Below are positions 38,158 through 47,152 of a stretch of DNA of 64,000 bases, one piece after another. Below the pieces are notes generated by a model, which worked only from the letters and a program-made list of their open reading frames with translations, did not search any database and had not been told where the DNA came from. Source of the stretch: Chloroflexaceae bacterium (GTDB lineage: Bacteria > Chloroflexota > Chloroflexia > Chloroflexales > Chloroflexaceae); NCBI GenBank assembly GCA_025057155.1, contig JANWYD010000018.1:1-64000 (forward strand). Direction: 5' to 3'. The stretch's first letter is position 1. Each line of letters starts with the position of its first letter. The translations under genes and the position numbers were made by a program.

Positions 38158-39171
38158 TCACGGCAGCCAGCGGTACTCCAGATATGGTGTGGGTGGATTG
38201 GTAATCGCTCGCAGGCCCAGCGGATCGGCCTGAGTAGAGGGCGCGGCCAGGCGCGCCGCCAGCAGGGCGCGCAGCGAACTGCTCCGCGTGTAGCGCACCA
38301 CCAGCGCCGTCTCCAGGCCGGCCAGTTCCTTTGCTCCGGCGATCGCCTCCTCCAGATTGCCGAGTTCGTCAATCAGCCCCAGCTCCCGCGCCTGAGCGCC
38401 AGTGTAGATCCGCCCGTCGGCAAGCTCGCGCACGCGCGCCTCCGGCAGCCCCCGGCCCTCGACAATCACCTTCACGAAGCCGTCAAAGGCCTCGTCCACG
38501 ATGGACTGGAGCACGCGCCGCTCTTCGTCGGTCGGTGGGCGGGTCGGCGAACCGATGTCCTTTAGTTCACCCGATTTGTAGACATAGGTGGCCAGCCCAA
38601 GCCTTTCGAAGGCTTCTTCATAGTTGACCAGCGAAAGGATGACGCCAATGCTGCCGGTCAGCGTATCGGGATTGGCGTAGATGCGCTGGGCCGGGGTGCT
38701 GATGTAGTAGCCGCCGCTGGCGGCGGCAGGCCCCATCGAGACGACCAGGGTCTTGCCCGCCTCGCGCAGACGGCTCAGGGCGGCGTGGAGTTCGCTGCTC
38801 GCCACCACGCCGCCGCCGCCGCTGTTCACCCGCAGCACCACGGCCTTGACGCGCTCGTCGCGCTCGGCCTGGCGGATCTGGCTGAGCAGTTGTTCGTGGG
38901 AGAGTTGCACGCCGAAGGCGTCGGCGGGGGCGCCGATCACGCCACTCACTTCGATGATGACGATCCGGTCCTGCCCCGATCCTTCGACGATCTGCTCCTC
39001 CCAGCGGCTGACGGGGAGCGGCCCCGCCGCGCCGGCTATTCCGCCTCCGCCGCGCAGCACCAGCCACAGCCCGCCCAGCGGTAGAATGGCGCAGGCCAGA
39101 ACCACACCGATAATGATCGAGAGGGCGATCAACCAGCCGCGCCCGGCGGATGGTCTGGTTTGCGTGTCCAT
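38158..39171 (-). CDS. sppA: Signal peptide peptidase SppA (S49)
   Basis: 337 residues; a serine/lysine dyad protease that clears cleaved signal peptides in the membrane. A single N-terminal membrane anchor lies at residues 13-40. VLRVNSGGGGVVASSE is the conserved substrate strand, the nucleophile Ser is in AAASGGYYIS (about 152) and the general-base Lys in KSGELKDIGSP (about 201). Single-domain short form, as in Gram-positive SppA. AGGAGG lies upstream, with a long spacing. Confidence 0.93.
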   Translation of the reverse strand: MDTQTRPSAGRGWLIALSIIIGVVLACAILPLGGLWLVLRGGGGIAGAAGPLPVSRWEEQIVEGSGQDRIVIIEVSGVIGAPADAFGVQLSHEQLLSQIRQAERDERVKAVVLRVNSGGGGVVASSELHAALSRLREAGKTLVVSMGPAAASGGYYISTPAQRIYANPDTLTGSIGVILSLVNYEEAFERLGLATYVYKSGELKDIGSPTRPPTDEERRVLQSIVDEAFDGFVKVIVEGRGLPEARVRELADGRIYTGAQARELGLIDELGNLEEAIAGAKELAGLETALVVRYTRSSSLRALLAARLAAPSTQADPLGLRAITNPPTPYLEYRWLP

Positions 39172-39358
39172 AGGTATGGTATCCTCCTGGCGAGTAATGC
39201 TACAGCAATACGTGGTCTCGGCGAGGCTGCGCAGGGACGATTGCCCTTCGAGCCTCCCTCAGACAGATTCAGACATTCGAAGGTTAGAGTTTCTTCGCAC
39301 CTCCACATAAGCGGTCTGTAGAGCCGTGGAGGTGTGGAGGCGTGGAGATAAAGCCGAG

Positions 39359-40096
39359 ATGCCTAAACTCTTGCCTGCCGTCCTCCTGGCGCTCCTGGTC
39401 GCTTCAATCGCGCTCAATGTCTATCTGTTCCAGCAAGCGCGCATGTATTACCTCCTGCTCAATAGCACCCGCCTGGACCCGCATGGTCTCGGCGCGTTCG
39501 CCGATGAGGCTCTGCCGCCGCAGCAGCCGGGGCGGCGCGTAGTGGTGTTCTTCGGCGATTCGCGCGCCGCCGAATGGCCCGCACCCGATGTGACGGGAGA
39601 CGTTATCTTTGTCAACCGCGGCATCGCCGGGCAGACAACCGCCCAGGTCGCCGGGCGTTTTACGCGCCATGTCGCACCATTAGGGCCGGATACGGTGATC
39701 GTGCAGGTTGGCATCAACGATCTGCGCACCATTCCGATGTTTCCTGAATACCGCGAAACGATCATTCGCAATTGCAAAGCCAACCTGCGGACGATCGTGG
39801 GTCTGGCGTTGGAGGCAGGGGTGCGAGAGGTCATCCTTACTACAGTCTTCCTCCCTGGCCCTCTGCCACTGGAACGCCGGCTCTTATGGGGAAACGAGGT
39901 GACGGTCGCGGTAAGCGAGGTCAACGCCTATATTCAATCCCTGGCAGGCGATCGGGTCGTGGTGTTCGATGCCGCGCAGATCCTCTCGCACGGCGCCACC
40001 AGCACGTCAGGGCGTTACAGCCGCGACTATCTGCACCTGAACGCGGAAGGGTACGCCGCGCTCAATCGGGAACTGACGCGCCTGCTGGACGAATGA
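39359..40096 (+). CDS. SGNH/GDSL-family hydrolase, membrane anchored
   Basis: 245 residues. An N-terminal membrane helix (LLPAVLLALLVASIALNVYLF) is followed by an SGNH fold: block I VVFFGDSRAAEW with the Ser, block II Gly in NRGIAGQTT, block III GIND in VQVGINDLRT, and block V with Asp/His in YSRDYLHLNAEGY. Substrate probably an acyl or acetyl ester outside the membrane. The ATG at 39359 is chosen because the upstream open frame lies in a GTGGAGGTGTGGAGG repeat. Confidence 0.85.
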   Translation: MPKLLPAVLLALLVASIALNVYLFQQARMYYLLLNSTRLDPHGLGAFADEALPPQQPGRRVVVFFGDSRAAEWPAPDVTGDVIFVNRGIAGQTTAQVAGRFTRHVAPLGPDTVIVQVGINDLRTIPMFPEYRETIIRNCKANLRTIVGLALEAGVREVILTTVFLPGPLPLERRLLWGNEVTVAVSEVNAYIQSLAGDRVVVFDAAQILSHGATSTSGRYSRDYLHLNAEGYAALNRELTRLLDE

Positions 40097-40135
40097 GCTG
40101 AGGCGCGGACGACGCTGCTGCAAGGGCAGCGGGCA

Positions 40136-40603
40136 TCAGATTGCCGTAACGACCTGGCAGCGCGGGCAAAGGCCGAAAAGTTCCACCAGGTGCGCGATGA
40201 TGCGGTAACCGGTCTGTTGTTCCAGATTCTGGACGAGGGCCTGCATCCCGCAATCGTCGAAGCGCACCATGTCGCCGCAATGGGTGCAGAGCAGATGGTG
40301 ACTGTGACCGGACCCCAGCGTGTAGCGGTGGCACTCATCCAGCCCGTGGATGCGCTGAATCAACCCCAGTTCCACCAGCAGACGCACGGTGCGGAAGATG
40401 CTGGCAATGCCCGGTGACTCGCCCCGGGCAATCAGCCACTGCTCAAGCTCGTGCACGCTAAAGGCGCCGCGGTGGGCCACGATCGCCTTGAGCACCGCCA
40501 GTCGCGGCCCCGTGACCTTGTAGCCCGCCTCGGCAAGCTGCTCGGCCAGATCGGTAACGGCCGGGGGCAGGATATCACGGCGCGCATCCAGGTAACGGCT
40601 CAT
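40136..40603 (-). CDS. Fur-family regulator, probable Zur
   Basis: 155 residues. Winged-helix N-terminus (YKVTGPRLAVLKAIVAHRGAFSVHELEQW) followed by the metal-sensing half: HSHHLLCTHCGDMVRFDD with the CxxC zinc site, and a second CPRC at the C-terminus (FGLCPRCQ). Divergent from, and next to, a zinc-ribbon gene, a CobW-like GTPase and znuABC, so a zinc-uptake repressor role is the best inference. The ATG at 40603 has GGGAGA upstream. The intervening region holds a 7-5-7 inverted repeat. Confidence 0.88.
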   Translation of the reverse strand: MSRYLDARRDILPPAVTDLAEQLAEAGYKVTGPRLAVLKAIVAHRGAFSVHELEQWLIARGESPGIASIFRTVRLLVELGLIQRIHGLDECHRYTLGSGHSHHLLCTHCGDMVRFDDCGMQALVQNLEQQTGYRIIAHLVELFGLCPRCQVVTAI

Positions 40604-40796
40604 AGACTGCTCTCCCCTCTGGCGACGGCCTTCGCCGTCAGCTTTCTGATTGTACCATGGCCCGCTGGCGCCCGTTGGGACCGCTGCTGCAGCTCTCCCG
40701 AAGGCGGTTAGTTCAGCAGTGTGGACGCCTGCGCCGCCAACACCTCTGAACCAACCGGGATCTGGAGCCTGGTCTGGGGACTTCGTAATAAACATT

Positions 40797-40867
40797 AATG
40801 ATAGTGCATATCATTCTTGACATCAACCCTTCCTAATGATAGACTGTTCCATTAGAGATATGGTATC
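40797..40867. promoter_or_regulatory. Zur-type operator and promoter of the zinc locus
   Basis: AATGATA-GTGCA-TATCATT (40797-40815) is a perfect inverted repeat abutting TTGACA (40817-40822). A -10 TAGACT (40840-40845) follows at 17 bases. CTAATG-N11-CATTAG (40833-40855) spans the -10 box and GATATGGTATC (40857-40867) follows. The arrangement suggests repressor binding over the promoter of the gene at 40899, and possibly autoregulation of the divergent regulator. Confidence 0.75.
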
Positions 40868-40898
40868 ATCTGCAAAAGATGAATGGCAAGGATCATTG

Positions 40899-41138
40899 AT
40901 GCCCCTGTACGTATATTCCTGCCCCGAGTGCGAGATTGAGCTGGAAGAATTGCGCCCGGCCTGGCGCGCCGACGATCCGGTGGAGTGTCCGGTGTGTCAC
41001 GGGCTGTGCGTGCGCGAGCTGCCTTCGTTTACGGTACGATCGCGCGCCGCCGCGGCGCCGATCTATGCGTCGCCTCAGCACGTGGCGCGGGTAATGCATG
41101 GCTCTGGCTGCCCCTGTTGTCGTCCGCGCCGTCGCTGA
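40899..41138 (+). CDS. FmdB-like zinc-ribbon protein
   Basis: 79 residues. PLYVYSCPECEIELEEL and VECPVCHG give the two CxxC knuckles of the FmdB/CxxC_CXXC_SSSS regulatory-type ribbon; a third Cys group (GCPCC) near the C-terminus adds metal-binding capacity. Start at ATG 40899 after AAGGAT, directly below the predicted Zur-controlled promoter. May be a zinc chaperone or sensor for the locus, but the function is not established. Confidence 0.75.
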   Translation: MPLYVYSCPECEIELEELRPAWRADDPVECPVCHGLCVRELPSFTVRSRAAAAPIYASPQHVARVMHGSGCPCCRPRRR

Positions 41139-41202
41139 GGGCCTGTGAGATCATCCGGCGCAATCCGCCAGGTTGCGCCTCAAGCCTGGAGAGGAACGCA
41201 AA

Positions 41203-42255
41203 GTGCTGGAAACTCCCCCTCAACCGGTTCCCCTGACCATCCTGACCGGCTTTCTCGGCGCCGGGAAGACCACCCTGCTCAACCGCATTCTGCACGCCGA
41301 CCATGGCCTGCGTGTGGCCGTTCTGGTCAATGACTTCGGGACGGTCAATATTGATACGCAACTGGTCGTCGGCGTAGAGGGCGAGGCGATCTCCCTGGCC
41401 AACGGGTGCATCTGCTGCACCATTCGCGGCGATCTGTTAAATACCGCGGTCGAGTTGCTTAAACGGCCCGACCCCCCGGAGTACCTGCTCATCGAGACCA
41501 GCGGGGTGAGCGATCCCTGGGCGGTGGTCGAGACCTTTGAGATGCCGGAGTTGCGCCCGTACTTCAACCTTGACAGCGTGATTACCGTAGTTGACGCCGA
41601 GTATGCCCTCCAGCAACGACATTATGAGGACCTGATCGTTGACCAGGTCAGCGCCGCGGATATCGTGGTGCTCAGCAAGGTAGACCTGGTCACCGCGGAG
41701 CAGCGCGCCGAGGTGGAGGCGTGGGTGCGGCGGATCGTCCCCCGGGCGCGCATTCTTCCTGCGGTGTATGGCGATGTGCCCTTGAACCTGCTGCTCAACG
41801 TGGGGCGTTATACGCTGGATATACCGCTCGCCCGGTCCCACGAGCACCACGATCATCACGAGCATGGCGAGCGCTGCGACCACGACCACCACCACGATCA
41901 CAGCAAGGACTTCGACACCTGGGCCTATATCAGCGACCGGCCGTTTGCCCTCAAACCGTTGCGCGACGTGGTGCTGAACCTTCCTCTGGGTATTTTTCGC
42001 GCCAAGGGTCTGATTTACCTCGCCGAAGTTCCCCAACGCCGCGCCGTTCTCCAGGCTGTAGGCCACCGCGTTACGGTTGCGCTGACCGAGCCCTGGGGCG
42101 AGGCGACGCCGCGGACCCAGCTTGTCTTTCTAAGCACGCCGGGTGATCTGGATACGGCTGCGCTCCAGGCAGCCTTCGACGCATGTCTGGCCGACGTGTC
42201 TGCCGAGGCCGAGGTTGCCGCGCAGCACACCTGGTACCGGGGCGCGACGGCGTGA
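41203..42255 (+). CDS. COG0523 GTPase (CobW/ZigA-like metallochaperone)
   Basis: 350 residues. G1 P-loop GFLGAGKTTLLN, the metal-binding CxCC in NGCICCTIRGDL, an ETSGVSDP switch, and SKVDL as the guanine-specificity motif. A His/Asp-rich loop of about 22 residues (HEHHDHHEHG and DHDHHHDHS, residues 213-235) precedes the CobW C-terminal domain. Under zinc limitation such GTPases deliver zinc to target enzymes. The GTG at 41203 is chosen because GAGAGGAA lies six bases upstream; the TTG at 41173 is an alternative. Its stop overlaps the next Fur-family gene (GTGA). Confidence 0.9.
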   Translation: MLETPPQPVPLTILTGFLGAGKTTLLNRILHADHGLRVAVLVNDFGTVNIDTQLVVGVEGEAISLANGCICCTIRGDLLNTAVELLKRPDPPEYLLIETSGVSDPWAVVETFEMPELRPYFNLDSVITVVDAEYALQQRHYEDLIVDQVSAADIVVLSKVDLVTAEQRAEVEAWVRRIVPRARILPAVYGDVPLNLLLNVGRYTLDIPLARSHEHHDHHEHGERCDHDHHHDHSKDFDTWAYISDRPFALKPLRDVVLNLPLGIFRAKGLIYLAEVPQRRAVLQAVGHRVTVALTEPWGEATPRTQLVFLSTPGDLDTAALQAAFDACLADVSAEAEVAAQHTWYRGATA

Positions 42256-42701
42256 ACGAGGTCGCGGTCGAAGTTCGCGTCGGCGACTGGGGCGAGCGCG
42301 TGCTGGCCGCGCTGCGCAGCGAGGGGCATCGTCTGACCGGGCCGCGTCTGGCGATTATCCACCAGGTCGCCTCCCAGGAGCGGCCATTCAGCGCCGAGGC
42401 CCTCGCCGCGACCCTGGCGCCCGCCGTCGGGCGAGCCACCGTGTACCGGGCCGTAGACTGGCTCCGGCAGCGGGGGTGGCTGGCGCGCGTGCAGACCGAG
42501 CGGGGCGACTACACCTATGTTCGCACTCTGCCCGGACACCATCACCACGCCGTTTGCCTCCGCTGCGGCGCCACGCTGCTGGTCGAGGGCTGTCAGGCCA
42601 TTGAAGCCCTGACGGCGCTGCTGGCGCGTCAGGGCTTTCGTGTGCAGGGGCACATTCTGGAACTGTTTGGTCTGTGCGCTCGTTGCCAGGGGTCCAGGTA
42701 A
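42252..42701 (+). CDS. Second Fur-family regulator
   Basis: 149 residues. Winged helix GHRLTGPRLAIIHQVASQERP, recognition region VGRATVYRAVDWL, then GHHHHAVCLRCGATLLVEGC (CxxC and His metal site) and a C-terminal CARC. Translationally coupled to the COG0523 GTPase by a GTGA overlap. Distinct from the Fur-family protein at 40136, so this locus encodes two paralogous metal sensors. Metal identity is inferred as zinc from context only. Confidence 0.88.
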   Translation: MNEVAVEVRVGDWGERVLAALRSEGHRLTGPRLAIIHQVASQERPFSAEALAATLAPAVGRATVYRAVDWLRQRGWLARVQTERGDYTYVRTLPGHHHHAVCLRCGATLLVEGCQAIEALTALLARQGFRVQGHILELFGLCARCQGSR

Positions 42702-42852
42702 TGACTTGAGCCTCGCTCCGCACCGCAAGGTGTCAGGCGGGTTGCACTGTCCATATCCTCGCATCGGGCGGGGGCGTGGGGAAACCTGATTTCTCCCCGC
42801 CCCTCCAATCGGCTGTACGTCCACCGAATGACTGCGCGAAGGAGGTTTCTGT

Positions 42853-44289
42853 ATGAACCAGCGACGACTGGAGCGCCTCGCGGCGCCCCTGCTGATGACC
42901 GTTCTCAGCCTGCTCCTGGCAGCCTGCGGCGGCGGGGCGGCCACGCCGCCCACGGCCCCGCCGGCGGCTCCTACCGCCGCTCCGGCTCCGCAGCCTACCG
43001 AGGCAACCGCCGCTGCGCAGCCAACCACAGCTCCCGCTCCAGATGCTCAGCCCTTGAAGGTAGTGGCAACCTTCAGCATCCTTGGCGACTTTGTGCAGCA
43101 AGTCGCCGGCGATCGCGTAGCGCTGACCACCCTGGTCGGCCCCGGCAGTGACGCTCACACCTACGAACCAACCCCTCGCGACAGCGCTGCGCTGGCCCAG
43201 GCCGACATCCTCTTCGAGAATGGCCTGGAGTTCGAGGGGTGGCTCGACAGGCTTTACGCCGCCTCGGGATCCAGAGCGCAACGGGTAGTGGTGAGCGAAC
43301 GCATCACCCCGCTCCCCGCCTCGGAGATGGCTCACGAGCACGACCATGCCCTGGAGCACGCCTGCGAGCACTTCGGCGATCCGCCCAGGGCAGTGACGGC
43401 GGGCGCCGGCGCCGCCATTCCGGACGACCACACCCACTATCAGATCGCGTTGAGCGGGGGCGCGGGTGATGTCGCCCTGGCGCGGGCTGAAGAGGGTGAG
43501 GTGACATTCTACCTCGGGGCGGATGTGCCCTTTGCTGTCCTGTCCGGCGCCACGCCCCTCACGCCTGAAAGGACAAAAAAGGTTGGCGATGCATGCGCCG
43601 CGATCGCCATCGCCTATATCTACGACCTTGCGCCTGGCGACTATACGGTCCGCTTTGGTCCCGGCGCAGGCGAGGGGGTGGCGCTGGTGTGGGAGCTTGC
43701 CGGCGAACATACGCACGGCGGGGAAGAGAAGGACGCCCACGGCCACAGCCATGGGGAGTATGATCCTCACGTCTGGCAGGACCCGAACAACGCCATGCTC
43801 ATGGTGGAGGCCATCCGCGATGCGCTGGCGGCTGCCGATCCGGCCAACGCCGCGACCTATGCGGCCAACGCCGCCAGCTATCTGGCCAAACTCAAAGAAC
43901 TGGACGCCTTCATCCAGCAGGCAGTGCAGCGACTGCCCGAAGAGCGGCGCAAGCTCGTTACCAACCATGACACCTTCGGCTACTTCGCCTATCGCTACGG
44001 TTTCACAGTTATCGGCGCCGCACTGGGCACGACGACCGAGCAGGCCGATCCCTCGGCCGGCGAGATCGCCCGCCTGGTCGAAGACATTCGCGCCTCAGGC
44101 GTGCCGGCGATCTTCGTCGAGAACGTCAGCAATCCGGCGCTGATGGAGAACATCGCCCGCGAGGCGGGGGTGAACGTGGCCCCGCCGCTCTACACCGACG
44201 CTCTCGGGAAGCCGGGCAGCGAAGGTGAGACCTATTTGAAGATGATGCGCTACAATGTTACAACCATTGTCGAAGCGCTGGCGGTGTGA
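42853..44289 (+). CDS. znuA: Zinc ABC transporter substrate-binding lipoprotein with inserted domain
   Basis: 478 residues; lipobox LLAAC with the acylated Cys at 25, then a Pro/Ala/Thr linker to about residue 65. The cluster A-I (ZnuA/TroA) fold begins at [15 protein letters not shown], with [13 protein letters not shown] supplying the first His ligand, [14 protein letters not shown] another His, and a C-terminal Asp-type ligand region. Between about residues 158 and 300, where ZnuA normally has only a His-rich loop, a His cluster (HEHDHALEH), a beta-rich module of about 100 residues ([25 protein letters not shown]) and a second His cluster ([17 protein letters not shown]) are inserted. Length is therefore well above the usual 300. 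Confidence 0.9.
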   Translation: MNQRRLERLAAPLLMTVLSLLLAACGGGAATPPTAPPAAPTAAPAPQPTEATAAAQPTTAPAPDAQPLKVVATFSILGDFVQQVAGDRVALTTLVGPGSDAHTYEPTPRDSAALAQADILFENGLEFEGWLDRLYAASGSRAQRVVVSERITPLPASEMAHEHDHALEHACEHFGDPPRAVTAGAGAAIPDDHTHYQIALSGGAGDVALARAEEGEVTFYLGADVPFAVLSGATPLTPERTKKVGDACAAIAIAYIYDLAPGDYTVRFGPGAGEGVALVWELAGEHTHGGEEKDAHGHSHGEYDPHVWQDPNNAMLMVEAIRDALAAADPANAATYAANAASYLAKLKELDAFIQQAVQRLPEERRKLVTNHDTFGYFAYRYGFTVIGAALGTTTEQADPSAGEIARLVEDIRASGVPAIFVENVSNPALMENIAREAGVNVAPPLYTDALGKPGSEGETYLKMMRYNVTTIVEALAV

Positions 44290-44435
44290 AGGCCAGGATA
44301 TCGCCATCCTCGCTCCTTTCTCCCGTTAATGTTGCACCCCTCTCCGTGCTGGTTGTGTGGAGGTGTGGAGGTGTGGAGGGGTCGGGTGACGCTCTCTGCT
44401 CTACACCTCCACATCTCTACACATAACAAGGCTTC

Positions 44436-44577
44436 ATACTCTGTGAACGAAGTTTTTCGATAACTCTGCCCCCTCCCCAACCCTCCCCCGCTGGGGGAGG
44501 GAGTCCGGCTCCTCCCCCCAACGGGGGGAGGTCGGGAGGGGGGCGGAAATGTAAGGAAACTTCGTTCACAGACTATG
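44436..44577 (-). repeat. MITE-like element, copy in znuA-znuC gap
   Basis: Terminal repeats ATACTCTGTGAACGAAGTTT and AAACTTCGTTCACAGACTAT enclose a GC-rich core; the arms are those of the copy at 5089 in the opposite orientation. The right end abuts the possible GTG start of znuC (44577). The rest of the 44290-44597 gap includes GGAGGTGTGGAGGTGTGG repeats. Confidence 0.8.
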
Positions 44578-44597
44578 TGATCCACCTACGAAAAGCC

Positions 44598-45335
44598 ATG
44601 AACCTTTTCTACGGTCATCGCCGTTACGCGGAAATGGTCCCCAACGCCCCGGCGCTGGCGATTGACCGATTGACGGTGGGCTACCCGGGATCGTCGCAGC
44701 CGGCGCTGCGCGAGGCGAGCCTGATATTGCCGCCGGGTGTGCGCGCCGCCCTGATCGGGCCGAACGGCTCTGGCAAGTCAACCCTGCTGAAAGCCGTGGC
44801 GGGGCTGTTGCCGCCGCGCTCAGGGACAATCCTGATCTACGGGCGGCCTCCGTCCGCCTGCCACCACCGAGTGGCCTACCTGCCCCAGCGCGGCGATGTG
44901 GACTGGCGCTTTCCCGTGACGGTGGAGCGCATGGTGCTGGCGGGGCGGTACGTGCACCTGGGCTGGCTGCGGCGCCCCGGCGCCGAGGACCGGGAGCGGG
45001 TGCAGGCCGTGCTGCTCAAGCTGGGCCTGGAGCAATGCGCCCGGCGCCAGATCAGCCAGCTCTCGGGCGGGCAACAGCAACGGGCGCTGCTGGCCCGCGC
45101 CCTGGTGCAGGAGGCCGACCTGCTGCTGCTCGATGAGCCGCTGAGCGCGGTTGACGCCGCCAGCCGGCGCATCATTGACGAGGCGCTTGATGAATTACGG
45201 AACCAGGGCAAGACCATTCTGATGGCCACCCACCATCTGGAGCGGATTGACGAGGAGTTTGATCTGGCCTTCGCCCTGGACGACGGCGTCCTCCGCCCGG
45301 TCGCCCGGCAATTGCCTACCCTGGAGGGCGTATGA
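44598..45335 (+). CDS. znuC: Zinc ABC transporter ATPase
   Basis: Energises ZnuB. Walker A GPNGSGKSTLL, Q-loop in VAYLPQRGDVDWRFP, signature LSGGQQQRALLARAL, Walker B LLLLDEPLSAVD and switch His in MATHHLERID. The DWRFP sequence after the Q-loop is common in manganese/zinc transporter ATPases. The start is uncertain: ATG 44598, GTG 44577 (touching the MITE-like element) or ATG 44634 all lack a strong Shine-Dalgarno, so the insertion may have displaced the original signal. The stop overlaps znuB (ATGA). Confidence 0.92.
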   Translation: MNLFYGHRRYAEMVPNAPALAIDRLTVGYPGSSQPALREASLILPPGVRAALIGPNGSGKSTLLKAVAGLLPPRSGTILIYGRPPSACHHRVAYLPQRGDVDWRFPVTVERMVLAGRYVHLGWLRRPGAEDRERVQAVLLKLGLEQCARRQISQLSGGQQQRALLARALVQEADLLLLDEPLSAVDAASRRIIDEALDELRNQGKTILMATHHLERIDEEFDLAFALDDGVLRPVARQLPTLEGV

Positions 45336-46159
45336 TTGAGTGGCTGCTTGAACCGTTCCGTTTTACCTTCATGCAAACCGGTCTCGCCGCCGCGATCCTG
45401 GCGGGCGTCACCTGCGCGGCCCTGGGGGCCTACGTGGTGCTGCGCCGCATGGCCTTCATCGGCGACGCGCTGGCGCACACCGTGCTGCCGGGGCTGGTGG
45501 CGGCCTATCTGGGCGGCTGGAGCCTGTTCGGCGGCGCGCTGGCCGCCGGGCTGCTTACTGCCCTGGGCATCGGCTGGGTCTCGCGGCGGGGGGCGGTGCG
45601 CGAAGATACCGCCATTGGCGTGTTCTTCACGGCCATGTTCGCCCTGGGCATCCTGCTGATGAGCCGGGTGCGCTCCTTCCGCGACCTGAGCCACATCCTC
45701 TTCGGGAACGTCCTGGGCGTGCAAAGGGCGGATCTCGCGCAGATGGCGGCCATCGCCGCCGGCGTGTTGCTAACGCTCTTTCTCTTGCACAAGGAACTGG
45801 AGTTGACCAGCTACGACCCGACCTACGCCGAAGTGATCGGCCTGAGCGCCGACCGGGTGCGTATGGTGCTGCTGGTGCTGCTGGCCTTCACCGTCGTGGC
45901 CTGCATCCAGATCGTCGGCGTCATTCTCACCTCGGCGATGCTGGTAACCCCGGCGGCGGCGGCGGCGTTGCTCACCAACCGCCTGCCGCGGATGATGGGG
46001 CTGGCTTCCCTCATCGCCGTGGCCTCCGCGCTGATCGGCCTCTACGCCTCGTACTATGCCGATGTAGCCTCGGGGGCGGCGATTGTGCTGACCTGCACGG
46101 CGTTCTTCGGCGCGGCCTGGCTGATCCACGTACTGCGGACGCGCAGCGCAGCGGGATGA
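45332..46159 (+). CDS. znuB: Zinc ABC transporter permease
   Basis: 275 residues with about eight membrane helices; ABC-3 family. Recognised from GAYVVLRRMAFIGDALAHTVLPG near the N-terminus (read as VVLRRMAFIGDALAH) and the coupling region GNVLGV, then IQIVGVILTSAMLVTPAAAA. Translationally coupled to znuC through ATGA. Manganese transport is possible by homology, but the zinc-locus context favours zinc. Confidence 0.93.
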   Translation: MIEWLLEPFRFTFMQTGLAAAILAGVTCAALGAYVVLRRMAFIGDALAHTVLPGLVAAYLGGWSLFGGALAAGLLTALGIGWVSRRGAVREDTAIGVFFTAMFALGILLMSRVRSFRDLSHILFGNVLGVQRADLAQMAAIAAGVLLTLFLLHKELELTSYDPTYAEVIGLSADRVRMVLLVLLAFTVVACIQIVGVILTSAMLVTPAAAAALLTNRLPRMMGLASLIAVASALIGLYASYYADVASGAAIVLTCTAFFGAAWLIHVLRTRSAAG

Positions 46160-46164
46160 TCAAT

Positions 46165-46199
46165 GCGATTTTGGATTTTGGATTTTGGATTTTGGGTTG
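46165..46199. repeat. GATTTTGG heptamer repeat
   Basis: Tandem GATTTTGGATTTTGGATTTTGG units directly after znuB, of the family also at 10473, 20267 and 57114. Confidence 0.7.
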
Positions 46200-46261
46200 C
46201 CGTATCTGGTGTTTCAATCAGACCTGGCATGATGGGCATGGAAAGAATTCAACTTAATGAC

Positions 46262-46298
46262 GGTAGCGCAACCCTGACGGTTGCGCTACCTTTTTTTT
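46262..46298 (+). terminator. Rho-independent terminator of the znu operon
   Basis: GGTAGCGCAACC-CTGAC-GGTTGCGCTACC, a perfect 12-bp stem with a 5-base loop, followed by eight T. The best terminator in the window. Confidence 0.93.
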
Positions 46299-46329
46299 CC
46301 GCAGGGGCAACCTGATTGCGCCCCGTCGT

Positions 46330-46956
46330 TTATGGCAGCGACAGCATGTACGCTACCAGATCCTCAATCTGCTCGGGTGTAAGGGCGTCTTTGAAGGCTG
46401 ACGGCATGGCCCCCGCGGTGAAGCCCTCGACAATGTAGTTGTTGGGATGGGTGATCGAGACCCGCAGGTACTGGGCCGCGGTGAGGTTCGGGTCACGGGT
46501 CGCCGCTCTTGCCGCCACGCCGCTAAGGCTCGGGCCGACCAGCGTGCCACTGCCCGGTTCGACGTGGTGGCACGAGGCGCAGGTCACTGCCCCGGCGGCG
46601 AGCGCTTCGGGGGGCAGGCTGGCGAAGAGCGCGGCCCCGGCCTGCGCGTCGCCGGTGGTTTCGGGCGGGCCGATCTCCTCGGCGGTCAGCGGCTCAGGGG
46701 TGGGAACCTGCGCTCCGGGCCGCGCCCTGGTCGGCGGCGGGGTGGTTGGCGCCTTTGTGGCCGTAGGCGCCCTGGTAGGCGCTACCGTGGGCTGACCGGT
46801 AGCGCCCGAGCCGGTCTGACCGCCGCAGGCCGTCAGCAGGCCCAGGCTCGCCAGTGCGAACGCCAGCGCGATTGCCACGCGCCGGCGCCGCCTGTCTCCG
46901 ATCCAGCGACTTTCTCCCGAACGATGGAACGTGGCAGGCCCCATGTGCCTTGACAT
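46330..46956 (-). CDS. Lipoprotein monohaem cytochrome c
   Basis: 208 residues. An Arg-rich N-terminus precedes a lipoprotein signal with LGLLTACGG, then a Thr/Pro linker (TRAPTATKAPTTPPP). The haem-binding CASCHH is in the class I cytochrome c domain; the axial Met is probably in TAGAMPSAF, and the C-terminal helix QIEDLVAYMLSLP is typical. Membrane-anchored electron carrier on the outer face. The ATG at 46956 has GGAGG six bases upstream. Confidence 0.9.
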   Translation of the reverse strand: MSRHMGPATFHRSGESRWIGDRRRRRVAIALAFALASLGLLTACGGQTGSGATGQPTVAPTRAPTATKAPTTPPPTRARPGAQVPTPEPLTAEEIGPPETTGDAQAGAALFASLPPEALAAGAVTCASCHHVEPGSGTLVGPSLSGVAARAATRDPNLTAAQYLRVSITHPNNYIVEGFTAGAMPSAFKDALTPEQIEDLVAYMLSLP

Positions 46957-47152
46957 GATCATCCTCCATTGCAATCTTGCAGCGTGAGCAGAAGTTGGAT
47001 ACACCCCGACCAGCTGCGCCCGGGCGCGCGATGCCTCCCTCCGTTCCCGAGCGAGCAGGGACGGGGGAATACCGGGTTGCTCCGCCCGCTCACAACCGGC
47101 CGCAGAACGAGCATTCCTGCGAGGGTCTGGCTCTCAGACCTTCCTGAAGGGG

